A stretch of DNA of 64,000 nucleotides from Sessilibacter corallicola (lineage in GTDB: Bacteria > Pseudomonadota > Gammaproteobacteria > Pseudomonadales > Cellvibrionaceae). Within the stretch, counting starts at the first letter, position 1; every line of letters starts with the position of its first letter. This document shows, in pieces, positions 35,251 to 46,099 of the stretch. The position numbers and the translations under genes are program-made. The stretch covers positions 957,001 through 1,021,000 of the forward strand of contig NZ_JAJSLX010000002.1 in the NCBI RefSeq assembly GCF_021290925.1, written 5' to 3'. Under the pieces are notes generated by a model. It ran no database searches. It saw only the letters and a list, made by a program, of their open reading frames with translations, and was not told where the DNA came from.

Positions 35251-36089
35251 TTTGGAATTGTCCTCTGTGTAACAGCGAATTGGTTATTTACGATTCGTGT
35301 TTAAAATGCTCAAACAACCACAGTTTCGATATCGCTCGCCAGGGCTACGTTAATTTGTTGCCCGTGCAAAAAAAACATTCCAAAAATCCGGGCGATTCTC
35401 AAATGATGATTCAAGCAAGAAATCGCTTTTTGCAGCAAGGATTTTATGAGCCCCTTGCCCAAGCCATCAGTGAAATGATTGACGATTATTTTTCAGAAAT
35501 TACTGAGTCTGATCAGCCGTTAACGGGGTTGGATTTGGGGGGGGGTGACGGCTATTTTTCCAGTTATCTCAATCAGCATCAGGGCACAGAAAAATCCAAT
35601 GGCAAGGTAACCTGGTGGTTGTCGGATATTTCAAAAGAAGCCGTCAAATTGGCAGCCAAGCGGTTTCCCAAGACTCAAACTGCGGTGGCCAACAGTTTGG
35701 ATCTTCCTGTCGTTAATCAATCTGTTGATTGTATTTTTCAAGCGTTTGCTCCGGCCTCAGACTCGGAATCTGACCGAGTGTTGAGCGAGCGCGGTATTTG
35801 GATTCGTGTGTATCCGGGTACTCAGCATTTGCAGGAGATGCGTTCTATTATTTTTAAGGATGCACAACCTCACAAGCCTTGGCCTGATCCTGAGGGCTTT
35901 GAGCGCCTTGCGGAAAAACAGCTAAATTTTTCGCTGCGTGTAGAATCCGAACAAAATAAACAGGATTTGTTGGCGATGACGCCGATGTATTGGCGCAGCC
36001 GTCCGGAAGATCAAACACTTTGGTTACATTCTCAAAACCACGATGTTACCGCAAACTTTGTGATCACTTGTTTTAAACGACATGACTGA
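35247..36089 (+). CDS. rlmA: 23S rRNA (guanine-N1)-methyltransferase RlmA
   Basis: 280 residues. The N-terminal zinc ribbon (CPLCNSEL, then CLKCSNNHSFD), the QGYVNLLPVQ motif and a Rossmann SAM-binding loop LDLGGGDGYFSS near residue 94 match RlmA, which methylates G745 in helix 35 of 23S rRNA. Start overlaps DUF1653 by 4 bp, and the end overlaps tadA by 8 bp, a tightly packed RNA-modification operon. Confidence 0.9.
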   Translation: MIWNCPLCNSELVIYDSCLKCSNNHSFDIARQGYVNLLPVQKKHSKNPGDSQMMIQARNRFLQQGFYEPLAQAISEMIDDYFSEITESDQPLTGLDLGGGDGYFSSYLNQHQGTEKSNGKVTWWLSDISKEAVKLAAKRFPKTQTAVANSLDLPVVNQSVDCIFQAFAPASDSESDRVLSERGIWIRVYPGTQHLQEMRSIIFKDAQPHKPWPDPEGFERLAEKQLNFSLRVESEQNKQDLLAMTPMYWRSRPEDQTLWLHSQNHDVTANFVITCFKRHD

Positions 36090-36600
36090 ACAACACGATA
36101 TTTATTGGATGGAACGTGCCTTGGCGTTAGCCGATCAAGCCTCTTCGATTGGTGAGGTTCCCGTAGCCGCAATTGTGGTAAAAGAAGGGGAGCTAATTGC
36201 CGAGGCTTGGAATCAACCAATTTCCACGTGTGATCCTACCGCCCATGCGGAAGTGTTGGCGATACGCAAAGCGTCTCAGGCCATTGGCAATTATCGCTTG
36301 GTAGATTGCGAGCTGTTTGTCACGTTAGAACCCTGTGCAATGTGTACGGGCGCGATTATTCACAGTCGAGTAAAGCGTTTAATCTACGGCGCGAAAGAGC
36401 CTAAAGCCGGTGCGATAGAAAGTCGATTAAAGCTAATTGAAGAGGGTTACGGGAATCATTATTTAACCGTAACCGGTGGTGTTCTTGAGGAGCGTTGTTC
36501 TGAGAAGCTGAGTGCTTTTTTTGCTCAGCGTCGCGAACAAATTAAAGCTCAGAAGCGCTTGAAGCAGCAGTTAAAACAACAGCAGGCTTCTGAGCAGTAG
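36082..36600 (+). CDS. tadA: tRNA-specific adenosine deaminase TadA
   Basis: 172 residues. Zinc-site motifs HAEVLAIRKA (His, catalytic Glu) and PCAMCTGAIIHSR (two Cys) are intact. The enzyme converts adenosine 34 to inosine in tRNA-Arg. The C terminus carries a lysine- and glutamine-rich helical tail. Start overlaps rlmA. It is convergent with mltF, with only 4 bp between stop codons. Confidence 0.95.
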   Translation: MTEQHDIYWMERALALADQASSIGEVPVAAIVVKEGELIAEAWNQPISTCDPTAHAEVLAIRKASQAIGNYRLVDCELFVTLEPCAMCTGAIIHSRVKRLIYGAKEPKAGAIESRLKLIEEGYGNHYLTVTGGVLEERCSEKLSAFFAQRREQIKAQKRLKQQLKQQQASEQ

Positions 36601-36604
36601 AGAT

Positions 36605-38086
36605 TTACAGAATCGGTTGAGAGAGTTCCAGTGAGTCGTCGTTTTGGAATCTTACCGGCTGTACGTCTGAATGTGGATCTTTGCGAGTCGATGCAAAGGC
36701 GCGATTTTGATTTTTAAAGGTGTCGTGCCAGGTCAGGATTGTGTAGTAACGCTGAATGTTTTCAACGTACTGCACCGGCTCCCAACCGCGTGCGTATCCG
36801 TGTTTAAGCGAGCGGTAATATTTGCGCTTTGCTAACAGTGGCAAATTTTCTCTAACATCGTCCCATTTGTCGGGATTGCCGCCGAGATGCTCTGTTAGCA
36901 CTCTCGCATCTTCCAAATGGCCCATGCCCACGTTGTAGGCGGCTAAAGCCATCCAAGTGCGGTCTTCACCTTGAATTCTGTCTGGAATGCGATCAAATAT
37001 TTTCTTGAAGTACTTTGCACCGCCAAAAATGCTTTGCACCGCATCAATTCTGTTATCCACGCCCATTTCTTTGGCGGTAGTTTGAGTGAGCATCATAAAG
37101 CCACGCACACCCGTACGTGATCGGGCTTTGGGATTCCAGTGAGATTCTTGGTAGCTAATCGCCGCCAGCAATCGCCATTCAATATTGAATTCTTCACCGG
37201 CTTCTTTCAGGTGGTTTTCCCACTTGGGCAGGCGAGATTCAATTTTGCCCGAAATAGTAAGTGCGCCGCCGCGATCCAGATCGATGTCATTGTTGTATTT
37301 GGCGACCCATTCATCCAGTTGCCCACTGGCTTTAACTGAGTCCAAATAGTTTTGAGCAACTTCGAACAGGCTGTCGTCAATGTGATTTGGGAACGCCCAG
37401 GCGAGTGACTGAGAACCTTCGAGCTCAATGGCAATATCGGCTCTTGGGTAAATCTTCTCGGTCATTTCGAATGCGTGAGAGTCGACAATGGTGTAATCGA
37501 TTTTCCCTGAGTGGACCATTTCGATCAGCTCGATCATTTCGGCCTCAGGGCTCTCAGTCCATTGCAACTGAGGAATTTCAGCTTGAATGTTTTTTAAACG
37601 CTGGGAGTGAGCGCTGTCGGAGATGACAAGAATGTTTTTGCCAACCAAGTCTTCTAAGCTCTTTGGCTTAGGGTTTCGTCGGTTGTAGATGAGAACTTCT
37701 TGTACATCTCGGTAAGAGGTTGCGAAACGCACGCTTTCTGATCGCTCAGGATTGGATGTTAATCCAGCTGCGGCAAAATGCGCTTGGCCATCAGCGACTT
37801 TTGAAATCACACGGCCAATGTTTTCTTGCTCGTGAATAACAAGTTCAACACCGAGATAGTCGGCAAAACCCTTCGATAAATCGTACTCTAAGCCGGTGTA
37901 GCCGTTAGAGTCTTCATAGTAGGTGGTTGGGCCGTTGCGGGATATGACGTCCAGTTTTCCGTTGGCGTAGACCTTTTCCAATTCTGTGGGTAGATGGCTG
38001 CTGATTAAAGGCGCACACAAGCCGCCGACTACTGCAGTAGCAACCGACAATTTTAGTACTCGCTTAAACAAACCAAATATCGACAT
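36605..38086 (-). CDS. mltF: Membrane-bound lytic murein transglycosylase F
   Basis: 493 residues. An N-terminal hydrophobic anchor/signal (about 10-30) is followed by a family 3 solute-binding-type regulatory domain (GLEYDLSKGFADYLG; FAAAGLTSNPERSESV) and a C-terminal SLT lysozyme-like domain with LAAISYQESHWNPKARS (catalytic Glu) and ALAAYNVGMGHLEDA. It cleaves peptidoglycan at the outer membrane's inner face. The tadA-mltF-purL neighbourhood is common in gammaproteobacteria. It is divergent from purL. Confidence 0.93.
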   Translation of the reverse strand: MSIFGLFKRVLKLSVATAVVGGLCAPLISSHLPTELEKVYANGKLDVISRNGPTTYYEDSNGYTGLEYDLSKGFADYLGVELVIHEQENIGRVISKVADGQAHFAAAGLTSNPERSESVRFATSYRDVQEVLIYNRRNPKPKSLEDLVGKNILVISDSAHSQRLKNIQAEIPQLQWTESPEAEMIELIEMVHSGKIDYTIVDSHAFEMTEKIYPRADIAIELEGSQSLAWAFPNHIDDSLFEVAQNYLDSVKASGQLDEWVAKYNNDIDLDRGGALTISGKIESRLPKWENHLKEAGEEFNIEWRLLAAISYQESHWNPKARSRTGVRGFMMLTQTTAKEMGVDNRIDAVQSIFGGAKYFKKIFDRIPDRIQGEDRTWMALAAYNVGMGHLEDARVLTEHLGGNPDKWDDVRENLPLLAKRKYYRSLKHGYARGWEPVQYVENIQRYYTILTWHDTFKNQNRAFASTRKDPHSDVQPVRFQNDDSLELSQPIL

Positions 38087-38763
38087 AAGTTAGATGTCTT
38101 CCTTTTCTATTAGATTGAACTAACGTTAGGTGCACCAAGATGAATAGCTAATGAACGTTGTTGAACAAAAAGTGCGCGAATTTTAACGGCCAATTTCGAG
38201 AGACGCTAGATTGAAAATAATGAAAAATTATAGTAGGCGCCCAAAAAGTTTCTGTTTTGAATAATGGTTTGTATATTTCTTATCCAAATAAAAACCTGAT
38301 TAAAAAGCGCCTGCTAACTTTGTGAGCTACGCACGGTTTATATTTCTGGTTTCGTTCAAAAAATAAAAAGCTATTAACTATTTTGTTTTAAGACGAATAA
38401 AGTTTAAAAAAAGTTTACGTGTGATCTCGTTCAAAATTTAGGAATGAAACATTCAATGGTTGTTATTTGATCTAAAACACGCTTTTTATACAAGTTAATC
38501 TTTGTATTTGTGCACACTAATTGATGTGGATAGTGACAATCTTATGCCTTAAGTCTCACCTTAAACGGTTAAACCTAACAAAGTGTTCCTTCATGCAGAG
38601 TCGGCAGGTGCCAAACTAAAAATTAACACGCCTGAAAAATAAACCTGGAGGTCGGATGTAAGGCCTTGGCAATTCAAGTACAATGCGCCGCAAAATTGAC
38701 CCCAGAAAATCTGGTCAATACTTGCTTTACCTATCGACAAAGTTATTGAGGCTTTATATATCA
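38087..38763. other. Divergent intergenic region mltF/purL
   Basis: 677 bp, AT-rich, holding the promoters of mltF and purL. A TACAAT (38679-38684) is a plausible -10 element for purL. I see no RNA gene or repeat. Confidence 0.5.
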
Positions 38764-41700
38764 ATGTTAATTCTGCCTGGCTCCGAAGCACTCTCCCAGT
38801 TTCGCCGCGAAAAACTCCTGAAGCTGTTCAACGAATCCGAAATTGGTGTATCGAGTGTTTGTGCTGTTTACATGCATGTAATTGATTTCAACGATGGATC
38901 ATCTGAAGACGATTTAACCCCAGAGCAGAACGACGTTATCAAGCAATTGCTGCAATACGGCCCCTCCGCTGGTCAGACCTCTGGCAGCGGTGACTTATAT
39001 ATTGTGGCGCCAAGAATCGGCACTATTTCTCCTTGGTCGTCTAAGGCGACGGATATTTTCCATCAAGTGGGTTTAGAGGGCGTTGCCCGAGTTGAACGCG
39101 TAAAGGCGTTCTATATTGAAGGCGGTAACGAGCAGCGTGATCAGTTGCTAGCACTGATTCACGACCCAATGACCGAAACCGTATTTGACGATCTGCAACA
39201 GCTATCTGAACTGTTTACCAAGTTGGAGCCAAAGCCATCTTCAACCGTTGACGTATTAGGTGGTGGTAAAGACTCACTCGTCAGCGCCAACGAAACCTTA
39301 GGTTTAGCTCTCACCGATGATGAGATCGATTATCTAGTTAAAGGCTTCACTGAGTTGGAGCGCAATCCCGTTGATGTGGAATTAATGATGTTTGCTCAGG
39401 CAAACTCAGAACATTGCCGCCATAAGATTTTTAACGCCTCATGGACGCTAAATGATCAAGATCAGCCGCACAGTCTGTTCAAGATGATCAAAAATACCTA
39501 TGAGTGCGGAGGTGACAACGTACTTTCTGCCTACGCCGACAATGCTTCGGTAATTACCGGTCATAAGGCGGGTCGTTTTTACCCGGATCACCAGTCACAA
39601 AGTTATTCTTACCATCAAGAAGACATTCACATCTTGATGAAGGTTGAAACCCACAACCATCCTACGGCTATCGCGCCATTCCCAGGTGCAGGTACGGGCT
39701 CAGGTGGTGAAATTCGCGACGAAGGTGCAGTGGGTCGCGGCTCCAAACCAAAAGCCGGTCTGTCAGGCTTTTCGGTCTCTCAGTTGTTGATTCCTGATTT
39801 CGTTCAACCGTGGGAAAACAGCTACGGCAAGCCCGATCGTATCGTATCGGCTCTCGATATCATGATTGAAGGCCCAATTGGAGGTGCTGCGTTTAACAAC
39901 GAGTTTGGGCGTCCCAATTTGTGCGGTTATTTCCGTTCCTTTGAGGCGGATTTTGACGGTCAGCGTCGCGGCTACCATAAGCCGATTATGATTGCGGGCG
40001 GTTACGGTAATATCAAAGCTGAGCACGTTGACCAAAACACCTACGATGCCGGTTGTAAGCTGGTGGTTCTCGGTGGCCCTGCCATGCTGATTGGTTTGGG
40101 TGGGGGTGCTGCTTCCTCTGTCACCTCTGGTAGTTCTTCACAAGATTTGGATTTTGCGTCAGTGCAACGTCAGAACCCTGAAATGCAGCGCCGCGCACAA
40201 GAAGTGATCGATCGCTGTTGGCAGTTGGGTGACGATAACCCCATTGCGTTTATTCACGACGTGGGTGCGGGTGGTTTATCAAATGCATTCCCAGAGCTTG
40301 CCAAAGATGGCGGTTGTGGCGCGGATTTCGAATTGCGCAATGTGCCTAACGATGAGCCAGGAATGAGCCCGCTGGAGCTTTGGTGTAACGAATCCCAAGA
40401 ACGTTACGTGATGGCGATTCGCCCAGAGAATTTATCGGTTTTCGAAGACATTTGTAAACGTGAACGTGCGCCGTTTGCTGTCGTTGGCGAAGCTATTGAT
40501 GAGCAGCGATTGATTCTGAACGATCGCCACTTCGATGCTAAACAAGTCGATCTACCGATGTCGCTGTTATTTGGCAAGCCGCCGAAGATGCATCGAACCG
40601 GACAAAAACACACGGGTGTTACTCAGGTGTTTGCCACCGAGAATATCGAACTGAACGAAGCCGCTGAACGCGTTCTTCAACACCCAACGGTGGCCAGCAA
40701 AAACTTCTTAATTACCATTGGTGACCGCTCTATCACCGGTCAGGTAGTACGTGATCAAATGGTTGGTCCTTGGCAGGTGCCAGTGGCGGACTGTGCTGTC
40801 ACCACGTCCTCGTACGACAGCTACTTTGGTGAAGCTATGTCGATGGGTGAGCGCACACCATCAGCTCTAATTAATGCCCCGGCTTCCGGTCGTATGGCCA
40901 TCGCTGAGGCGATTACCAATATTGCCAGCACGCGTATCGGTGCTATTGGTGATATTAAGTTATCTGCCAACTGGATGTGTGCCGCTGGCCACAAAGGTGA
41001 AGACGAAAAACTTTACCGCACGGTTGAAGCTGTCGGTATGGAATTGTGCCCTGAGCTGGGCATTACCATTCCTGTGGGTAAAGACTCTATGTCTATGCGC
41101 ACCGCATGGGAAGACAACGGTGAAAGCAAATCCGTTACGGCTCCGTTGTCGTTGGTGATTTCTGCGTTCGCACCAGTATTGGATGTTCGCAAAACACTGA
41201 CGCCACAGTTGCGTACCGATTTGGGTGAAACCGACTTGGTGTTTGTCGATCTTGCTAACGGCCAGCAGCGTATGGGAGCTTCGATCTTAGCTCAGGTGTA
41301 TCAGCAGCTTGGCGATGAAGTTCCAGATCTAGATCAGGCATCGTGGTTGGCGGATTTCTTCTCGACAACTCAAGAGCTGTTGGCTGCAGATCAGTTAATT
41401 GCCTACCACGACCGCTCAGACGGTGGTTTGTTTGCAACATTGGTTGAGATGGCCTTTGCCGGTCACACTGGTATCGATGTTGATTTAACCGAATTGCCAG
41501 GTGAGTTGCTGGAGTCACTCTTTAACGAAGAGCTTGGCGCTGTTATTCAGGTTGCATCGGAAAACACAGAATCAGTGTTGAACAGCTACCGAAATGCAGG
41601 TTTGCAAGTTTTCGCGATCGGAAAACTCAACGACGATAAGCAAGTTAGAATTTCTCGCAACGAAGAATTGGTGTTCGAGCAGGCGCAATCGTACTTGCAA

Positions 41701-42639
41701 CAATTGTGGAGCGAAACCAGTTTCCGAATTCAATCATTGCGCGATAACCCTATTTGTGCGGAACAAGAATTCAACCGAATTTTGGGTCGCAACGATGGCT
41801 TAAGTGCGAGTTTGACCTTTGATCCTAACGAAGATGTCTCTGCGCCGTATTTAAATCTCTCGGTAAAACCAAAGGTGGCGATTTTACGAGAGCAGGGTGT
41901 TAATGGTCAGGTCGAAATGGCCGTTGCCTTCCAAAGAGCCGGTTTTGATGCCATTGATGTTCACATGAGCGACCTGCTTGAAGGACGACTGACGTTAGAA
42001 GGTTTTAAAGGTTTGGCTGCTTGTGGTGGCTTCTCCTACGGTGACGTATTGGGTGCAGGCGAAGGTTGGGCAAAAACTGTTTTGTTTAACGCTCGTGTAC
42101 GCGATATGTTTTCGGAATTCTTCGTTCGCTCCGATACGTTCAGTTTAGGTGTTTGTAACGGTTGCCAAATGATGAGCAACCTTAAAGAACTTATTCCGGG
42201 TGCTGATTACTGGCCGAGATTTGTGCGCAATCTTTCTGAGCAATTTGAAGCGCGAACCTGCCTAGTGAAAGTTGAATCTACGCCGTCTGTTCTTATGGCC
42301 GGTATGGCGGGTTCTCACATGCCGGTTGTAGTTGCCCACGGAGAAGGTCACGCGGAATTTCGAGACCAAGCGCATTTGCAAGCCTGTGAGGATTCCGGCA
42401 CAGTGGGTCTTCGCTACGTCGATAACGGCATTGAAGTTACCGAAAATTACCCAGCGAATCCAAACGGTTCTCCGCAAGGTATTACGTGTTTGTCCAGCAC
42501 CGATGGTCGAGCAACCATCATGATGCCTCATCCAGAGCGTGTTATTCGCACGGTGTGTAACTCTTGGCACCCGGATCATTGGCAAGAAGATGCTCCTTGG
42601 ATGCGCGTATTTAGAAACGCGCGGATTTTTGTCGATTAA
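38764..42639 (+). CDS. purL: Phosphoribosylformylglycinamidine synthase (large fused form)
   Basis: 1291 residues, the length of the fused gammaproteobacterial enzyme of step four in purine synthesis. Domain order is an N-terminal linker region, two AIR-synthase-like halves ([51 protein letters not shown]) and a C-terminal glutaminase ([30 protein letters not shown] with the nucleophile Cys; MMPHPER). I choose ATG 38764, which matches the family N terminus; the frame is open 27 codons further upstream without family resemblance. Apparently monocistronic. Confidence 0.97.
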   Translation: MLILPGSEALSQFRREKLLKLFNESEIGVSSVCAVYMHVIDFNDGSSEDDLTPEQNDVIKQLLQYGPSAGQTSGSGDLYIVAPRIGTISPWSSKATDIFHQVGLEGVARVERVKAFYIEGGNEQRDQLLALIHDPMTETVFDDLQQLSELFTKLEPKPSSTVDVLGGGKDSLVSANETLGLALTDDEIDYLVKGFTELERNPVDVELMMFAQANSEHCRHKIFNASWTLNDQDQPHSLFKMIKNTYECGGDNVLSAYADNASVITGHKAGRFYPDHQSQSYSYHQEDIHILMKVETHNHPTAIAPFPGAGTGSGGEIRDEGAVGRGSKPKAGLSGFSVSQLLIPDFVQPWENSYGKPDRIVSALDIMIEGPIGGAAFNNEFGRPNLCGYFRSFEADFDGQRRGYHKPIMIAGGYGNIKAEHVDQNTYDAGCKLVVLGGPAMLIGLGGGAASSVTSGSSSQDLDFASVQRQNPEMQRRAQEVIDRCWQLGDDNPIAFIHDVGAGGLSNAFPELAKDGGCGADFELRNVPNDEPGMSPLELWCNESQERYVMAIRPENLSVFEDICKRERAPFAVVGEAIDEQRLILNDRHFDAKQVDLPMSLLFGKPPKMHRTGQKHTGVTQVFATENIELNEAAERVLQHPTVASKNFLITIGDRSITGQVVRDQMVGPWQVPVADCAVTTSSYDSYFGEAMSMGERTPSALINAPASGRMAIAEAITNIASTRIGAIGDIKLSANWMCAAGHKGEDEKLYRTVEAVGMELCPELGITIPVGKDSMSMRTAWEDNGESKSVTAPLSLVISAFAPVLDVRKTLTPQLRTDLGETDLVFVDLANGQQRMGASILAQVYQQLGDEVPDLDQASWLADFFSTTQELLAADQLIAYHDRSDGGLFATLVEMAFAGHTGIDVDLTELPGELLESLFNEELGAVIQVASENTESVLNSYRNAGLQVFAIGKLNDDKQVRISRNEELVFEQAQSYLQQLWSETSFRIQSLRDNPICAEQEFNRILGRNDGLSASLTFDPNEDVSAPYLNLSVKPKVAILREQGVNGQVEMAVAFQRAGFDAIDVHMSDLLEGRLTLEGFKGLAACGGFSYGDVLGAGEGWAKTVLFNARVRDMFSEFFVRSDTFSLGVCNGCQMMSNLKELIPGADYWPRFVRNLSEQFEARTCLVKVESTPSVLMAGMAGSHMPVVVAHGEGHAEFRDQAHLQACEDSGTVGLRYVDNGIEVTENYPANPNGSPQGITCLSSTDGRATIMMPHPERVIRTVCNSWHPDHWQEDAPWMRVFRNARIFVD

Positions 42640-42795
42640 ATTCCGTAGGCCCACTTGGGGGCTTTATGTTTAATTCGCTGGCTTTTATGAAAACCGGTGA
42701 ATTAAACGTTAATTTTCCTCGTAGTTGTTTCGATAGCGTCTTCCAATTTAATAAGTGTTATCGCTAAATTCACTCATTTAACAGAGTACAATTGA

Positions 42796-43413
42796 ATGTC
42801 TAATAAGTTTGAATCCAATGAAGCCCGAGCGAGCTATGGTATCGGTCGTCAACTCGGTGACCGTATTGCAGAGAAACCATTTTCCAGTTTTGATACCGAA
42901 GCTGCTCTAGCTGGCTTTGTTGATGGTATGAACAGCGCAGAGTTACAAGTCAGTGCTGACGATATCAATGCCGCTTTCACTGTGATTCAGCAAGAAGTTG
43001 AAGAGCAGAAGAAAAAAGAAGCCGAAACTCTTGGTGCTGCGGGTGCTGAATTCCTTAAGAAGAACGCAGAAGAAGACGGTGTTGTGGTTCTAGAATCTGG
43101 CCTTCAATATAAAGTATTGGTTGAAGGTAATGGCGAAAAACCTACCAGCGCTTCTACCGTTAGAACCCACTACCACGGCACATTAATTGACGGAACTATT
43201 TTTGACAGTTCTGTTGATCGCGGTGTACCAGCAGAGTTTCCTGTCAACGGTGTTATTCCCGGTTGGACTGAAGCATTACAATTAATGCCTGTTGGTTCTA
43301 AATGGCGTTTGTACGTGCCTTACAACCTAGCCTACGGTGAGCGTGGTGCGGGTGGTAAAATCGGACCTTACTCTACATTGATTTTTGACGTTGAATTGAT
43401 TGATATTCTTTAA
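42796..43413 (+). CDS. fklB: FKBP-type peptidyl-prolyl isomerase (FklB-like)
   Basis: 205 residues: an N-terminal helical dimerisation domain (ARASYGIGRQLGDRI) and a C-terminal FKBP domain (VRTHYHGTLIDGTIFDSS; GVIPGWTEALQLMPVGSKW; PYNLAYGERGAGGKIGP). No signal peptide is seen, so this is the cytosolic FklB type rather than periplasmic FkpA. A strong terminator follows 27 bp after the stop. Confidence 0.93.
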   Translation: MSNKFESNEARASYGIGRQLGDRIAEKPFSSFDTEAALAGFVDGMNSAELQVSADDINAAFTVIQQEVEEQKKKEAETLGAAGAEFLKKNAEEDGVVVLESGLQYKVLVEGNGEKPTSASTVRTHYHGTLIDGTIFDSSVDRGVPAEFPVNGVIPGWTEALQLMPVGSKWRLYVPYNLAYGERGAGGKIGPYSTLIFDVELIDIL

Positions 43414-43440
43414 TACCTTAAAAACTATAATGTATTTAAA

Positions 43441-43465
43441 AAGCCTCTTTTATAGAGGCTTTTTT
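43441..43465 (+). terminator. Terminator after fklB
   Basis: AAGCCTCT (43441-43448) pairs with AGAGGCTT (43454-43461) around a 5-base loop, followed by T to 43465. Confidence 0.85.
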
Positions 43466-43595
43466 GATTGGGTTCGATTTTATTTTGCCACTCATTAATT
43501 TTGCCCGGAAAAAACGTTAATTTTTGCTGATTGTTTTGTTAATAAAAATATTTAAAAACGTTTGCAGAGAATTTTAAAAAGAGAAATTTTTTATT

Positions 43596-43895
43596 ATGTC
43601 TGAGACTGATAATCACGAAGATAAAATTTGGAATTTAATTGATCAGTTCGTTGATATGGCCAACTCATCGTGTGAGGATGGATTAAGCCCTGGTGATGTG
43701 CATCAAGCGTTAATGTATGCAAGTGCACGGTGGGGCGCATTTATTGTGGCTGCAAACAGCGAAACTCGCGATGAGTTTCGTGAAGACATTAAAGACTCAC
43801 AAAAGTTTTTCTTAGATCAGTTTCGCGAGTATTTAAAAGATAATTTTAATGAGTACGATGAAAATTTTAAAATTTATCGCCGTGAAGAAGATTAA
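43596..43895 (+). CDS. DUF3144 protein
   Basis: 99-residue acidic cytosolic protein. The pattern WNLIDQFVDMANS, GLSPGDVHQALMYASARWGAFI and YLKDNFNEYDENF is that of DUF3144, a small gammaproteobacterial family without known function. It has its own upstream purine-rich site (AAAGAGAAA) and a hairpin terminator after the stop. Confidence 0.85.
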   Translation: MSETDNHEDKIWNLIDQFVDMANSSCEDGLSPGDVHQALMYASARWGAFIVAANSETRDEFREDIKDSQKFFLDQFREYLKDNFNEYDENFKIYRREED

Positions 43896-43916
43896 TGTTT
43901 TATCTATAAGTGAATA

Positions 43917-43944
43917 AACCAGCCCGTAAGAATACGAGCTGGTT
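43917..43944. terminator. Bidirectional terminator
   Basis: AACCAGCCCGT and ACGAGCTGGTT form a stem with one mismatch around AAGAAT, between the convergent DUF3144 and M20 genes. T-rich sequence follows on the plus side. Confidence 0.65.
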
Positions 43945-43950
43945 GTTTTC

Positions 43951-45273
43951 TTACTTTTGCATCAAATCCAGTAGCGCCAGTACAGTCGCTTCAACGCCTG
44001 CAGTTACCGAGGGCTCAGGGGAAATCTTGAAAAGTGGCGAATGGTGGCTGGCAACTTGAGGCCCGCCAGCGGCAGCTTTTTCAAAGTCTTCCGCGGGGGT
44101 TCCACCAACGGCAAAATAAACACTGGGAATGTATGGGTCGGTGGTAAACATGGGGAAATCCTCAGCACCCATTCCCGAAGGTTCAAGGCTAGAAACTTTT
44201 TCTGCTCCCATATTTTCAACCCAGAGAGATTTTAATCGACGTGCAAGTTCTGGGTTGTTTACCGTCGGTGGCACGCTCTCTTTCGAATAAATAACTTCAG
44301 GTAATTTATCATCTGGAAGCCCGGCGACTCGTCCCATATTTTCGGCAATGCGTTTAATGCCATCAAGCAGAATTTGGCGAGTTTCTAGGTTTGTGTTGCG
44401 AACAGTTAATTGTAGATGTGCGCTGTCAGAAATAATATTGTGTTTCGTACCACTGTGGAACGACCCGACCGTTACAACACCCGGTTGTCTTGGAGACAAT
44501 TCGCGAGAAACCAAGGTTTGCAATGCAAGTACAATTTGCGAGCCTAAAACAATGGGGTCTTTGCCCGCGTGAGGGCTCGCGCCGTGAGCACCAACTCCGT
44601 GAATGATGATATCTACAGAGTCTGATCCCGCATAAGGGCTGCCTTCAACGACATTAATCACGCCCGCTTCTAAGCCGGACGATACGTGCAAAGCCAGAGC
44701 GTAATCGGGTACGCCAAATTTCTTCCACAGGCCGTCTTCCATCATGGCCTTTGCGCCAATGATTCGTTCTTCGGCGGGCTGGCCCACTAACATGAGTGTG
44801 CCCGACCATTGATCTTTCATCGCCTGCATTCTGCGGGCAGTTCCTACTAAGCTGGTAATGTGCATGTCGTGGCCGCACGCGTGCATCACGGGAACTTCAT
44901 TGCCAGTAATTGGATCGATCTGACGAGCTTTAGAGGAATAGGGTAGCCCCGATTTTTCTTCTACCGGTAAGCCGTCCATGTCTGCGCGCATCATTACGAG
45001 TGGACCTTCACCATTTTTCATTACAGCAACAACGCCAGTGCCGCCGATACCTTGTGAAACGGAGAAGCCGACTTTTTCCAACTCTTTTGATAAACGAGCT
45101 GCCGTTTGTGTTTCTGCCAAACTTAATTCTGGATTGGCGTGAAAGTGTTTAAAAAGAGGATCAAGATAGTTGTCGTAATCTTTTTGGATAACGTTTGCTA
45201 GTGTCGAATCAGCGTTTGCATTAAACGCAGAAAGTACGGCGAATGTCATAGGAATCAATAGTTTGCGGGACAT
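43951..45273 (-). CDS. Secreted M20 family amidohydrolase/peptidase
   Basis: 440 residues with a signal peptide (hydrophobic to about residue 21, FNANA-DS). Peptidase M20D motifs: MRADMDGLPVEE, HACGHDMHITSL with metal-binding Cys/His, GQPAEERIIGAKAMMEDG with the catalytic Glu, and the insert dimerisation domain (GAHGASPHAGKDPIVL). Family members are N-acyl-amino-acid or hippurate hydrolases and IAA-amino-acid hydrolases. Periplasmic location suggests use of external amides. No operon partner is seen. Confidence 0.9.
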   Translation of the reverse strand: MSRKLLIPMTFAVLSAFNANADSTLANVIQKDYDNYLDPLFKHFHANPELSLAETQTAARLSKELEKVGFSVSQGIGGTGVVAVMKNGEGPLVMMRADMDGLPVEEKSGLPYSSKARQIDPITGNEVPVMHACGHDMHITSLVGTARRMQAMKDQWSGTLMLVGQPAEERIIGAKAMMEDGLWKKFGVPDYALALHVSSGLEAGVINVVEGSPYAGSDSVDIIIHGVGAHGASPHAGKDPIVLGSQIVLALQTLVSRELSPRQPGVVTVGSFHSGTKHNIISDSAHLQLTVRNTNLETRQILLDGIKRIAENMGRVAGLPDDKLPEVIYSKESVPPTVNNPELARRLKSLWVENMGAEKVSSLEPSGMGAEDFPMFTTDPYIPSVYFAVGGTPAEDFEKAAAGGPQVASHHSPLFKISPEPSVTAGVEATVLALLDLMQK

Positions 45274-45717
45274 TTACAGGGCTCCAACGGTTTCTCGCTA
45301 ACGGTAAAATAAAGACTGAAACATAATCTACAAGACGAGTGGTATTTGAACTACCTGACAGAATGAGAAAGCCGAGAATCGATTGCTGTGGCGTGTTTTT
45401 GATTTTTTTGGCGGGAATTGCAGGTTTTTAAGTTTGTAATTTTAATAGTAAGGGTAAGTTAATTCTAGGGATCGAATTTTTTAGATAAACCCACATTTTA
45501 ATGTGCGACGATAAAAAACAGCAATTTATAACGTGTTGGTTTGAGATTATCTAAATTAGCGCTAAAAATTTGAATAACGAAATTAATAAAGTTATTGAAA
45601 AGATGAATGGTAAAGAGTTTGAAAGGTGGAAGAGAGGAGAGTAGAAGAAGGGTGAATTGCGTTGCAATCCCTTAATGTGAAGGTTAATTGACATTAAGGG
45701 ACTGAAATAAAGAAAAA
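45274..45717. other. Intergenic region
   Basis: 444 bp, purine-rich on the plus strand near 45600-45650. The only structure I see is the 11-bp-stem hairpin at 45668-45701. Confidence 0.5.
45668..45701. repeat. Perfect 11-bp inverted repeat
   Basis: TCCCTTAATGT (45668-45678) and ACATTAAGGGA (45691-45701) with a 12-base loop, 17 bp after the end of the roadblock/GTPase operon. It lacks a T-run, so it may protect the 3' end of the transcript rather than terminate it. Confidence 0.6.
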
Positions 45718-46077
45718 TTAGATTTCTAGTTTTTCTTCAACCGCTTTTAATTGCAAGCGAGCCAATGCTAAGTTCGCTTTGCTAGAGCTTAGTACGAAGT
45801 AAAGAAACAATCCGTCCAACTTTTGAGTGGGTCGGATTAGGTGGAATTGGTCAGATAGAGTAATAAGAATATCTTGAATTTCAGAACTCAAACCCAACAT
45901 TTTCATGGTTTTCATTTTCGAGCGAACAACTTCGGTGTTACCGCCAGCTGCCACGTCTAGGTCAATTCCAGTTCCTGCACCGCCAAGTAACATGCCGCTG
46001 TTGTAATCCACAACTGCTGCTGCCATTGCGCCGTCGACTTCTAGCAACTCTTTTAAAACTGTATCAATGTTTGCCAT
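45718..46077 (-). CDS. Roadblock/LC7 domain protein (first)
   Basis: 119 residues forming a single roadblock/LC7 domain: ELLEVDGAMAAAVVDYNSGMLLG at the N terminus (split around residues 12-34), a central DLDVAAGGNTEVVRSKMKTM helix, and DILITLSDQFHLIRP toward the C-terminal half. Such proteins, like MglB, act as dimeric regulators or GTPase-activating partners of small Ras-like GTPases. It is the last gene of a four-gene operon, 22 bp after a second roadblock gene. Cytosolic. Confidence 0.85.
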   Translation of the reverse strand: MANIDTVLKELLEVDGAMAAAVVDYNSGMLLGGAGTGIDLDVAAGGNTEVVRSKMKTMKMLGLSSEIQDILITLSDQFHLIRPTQKLDGLFLYFVLSSSKANLALARLQLKAVEEKLEI

Positions 46078-46099
46078 TGTTTAATTCCATCATTGGTCA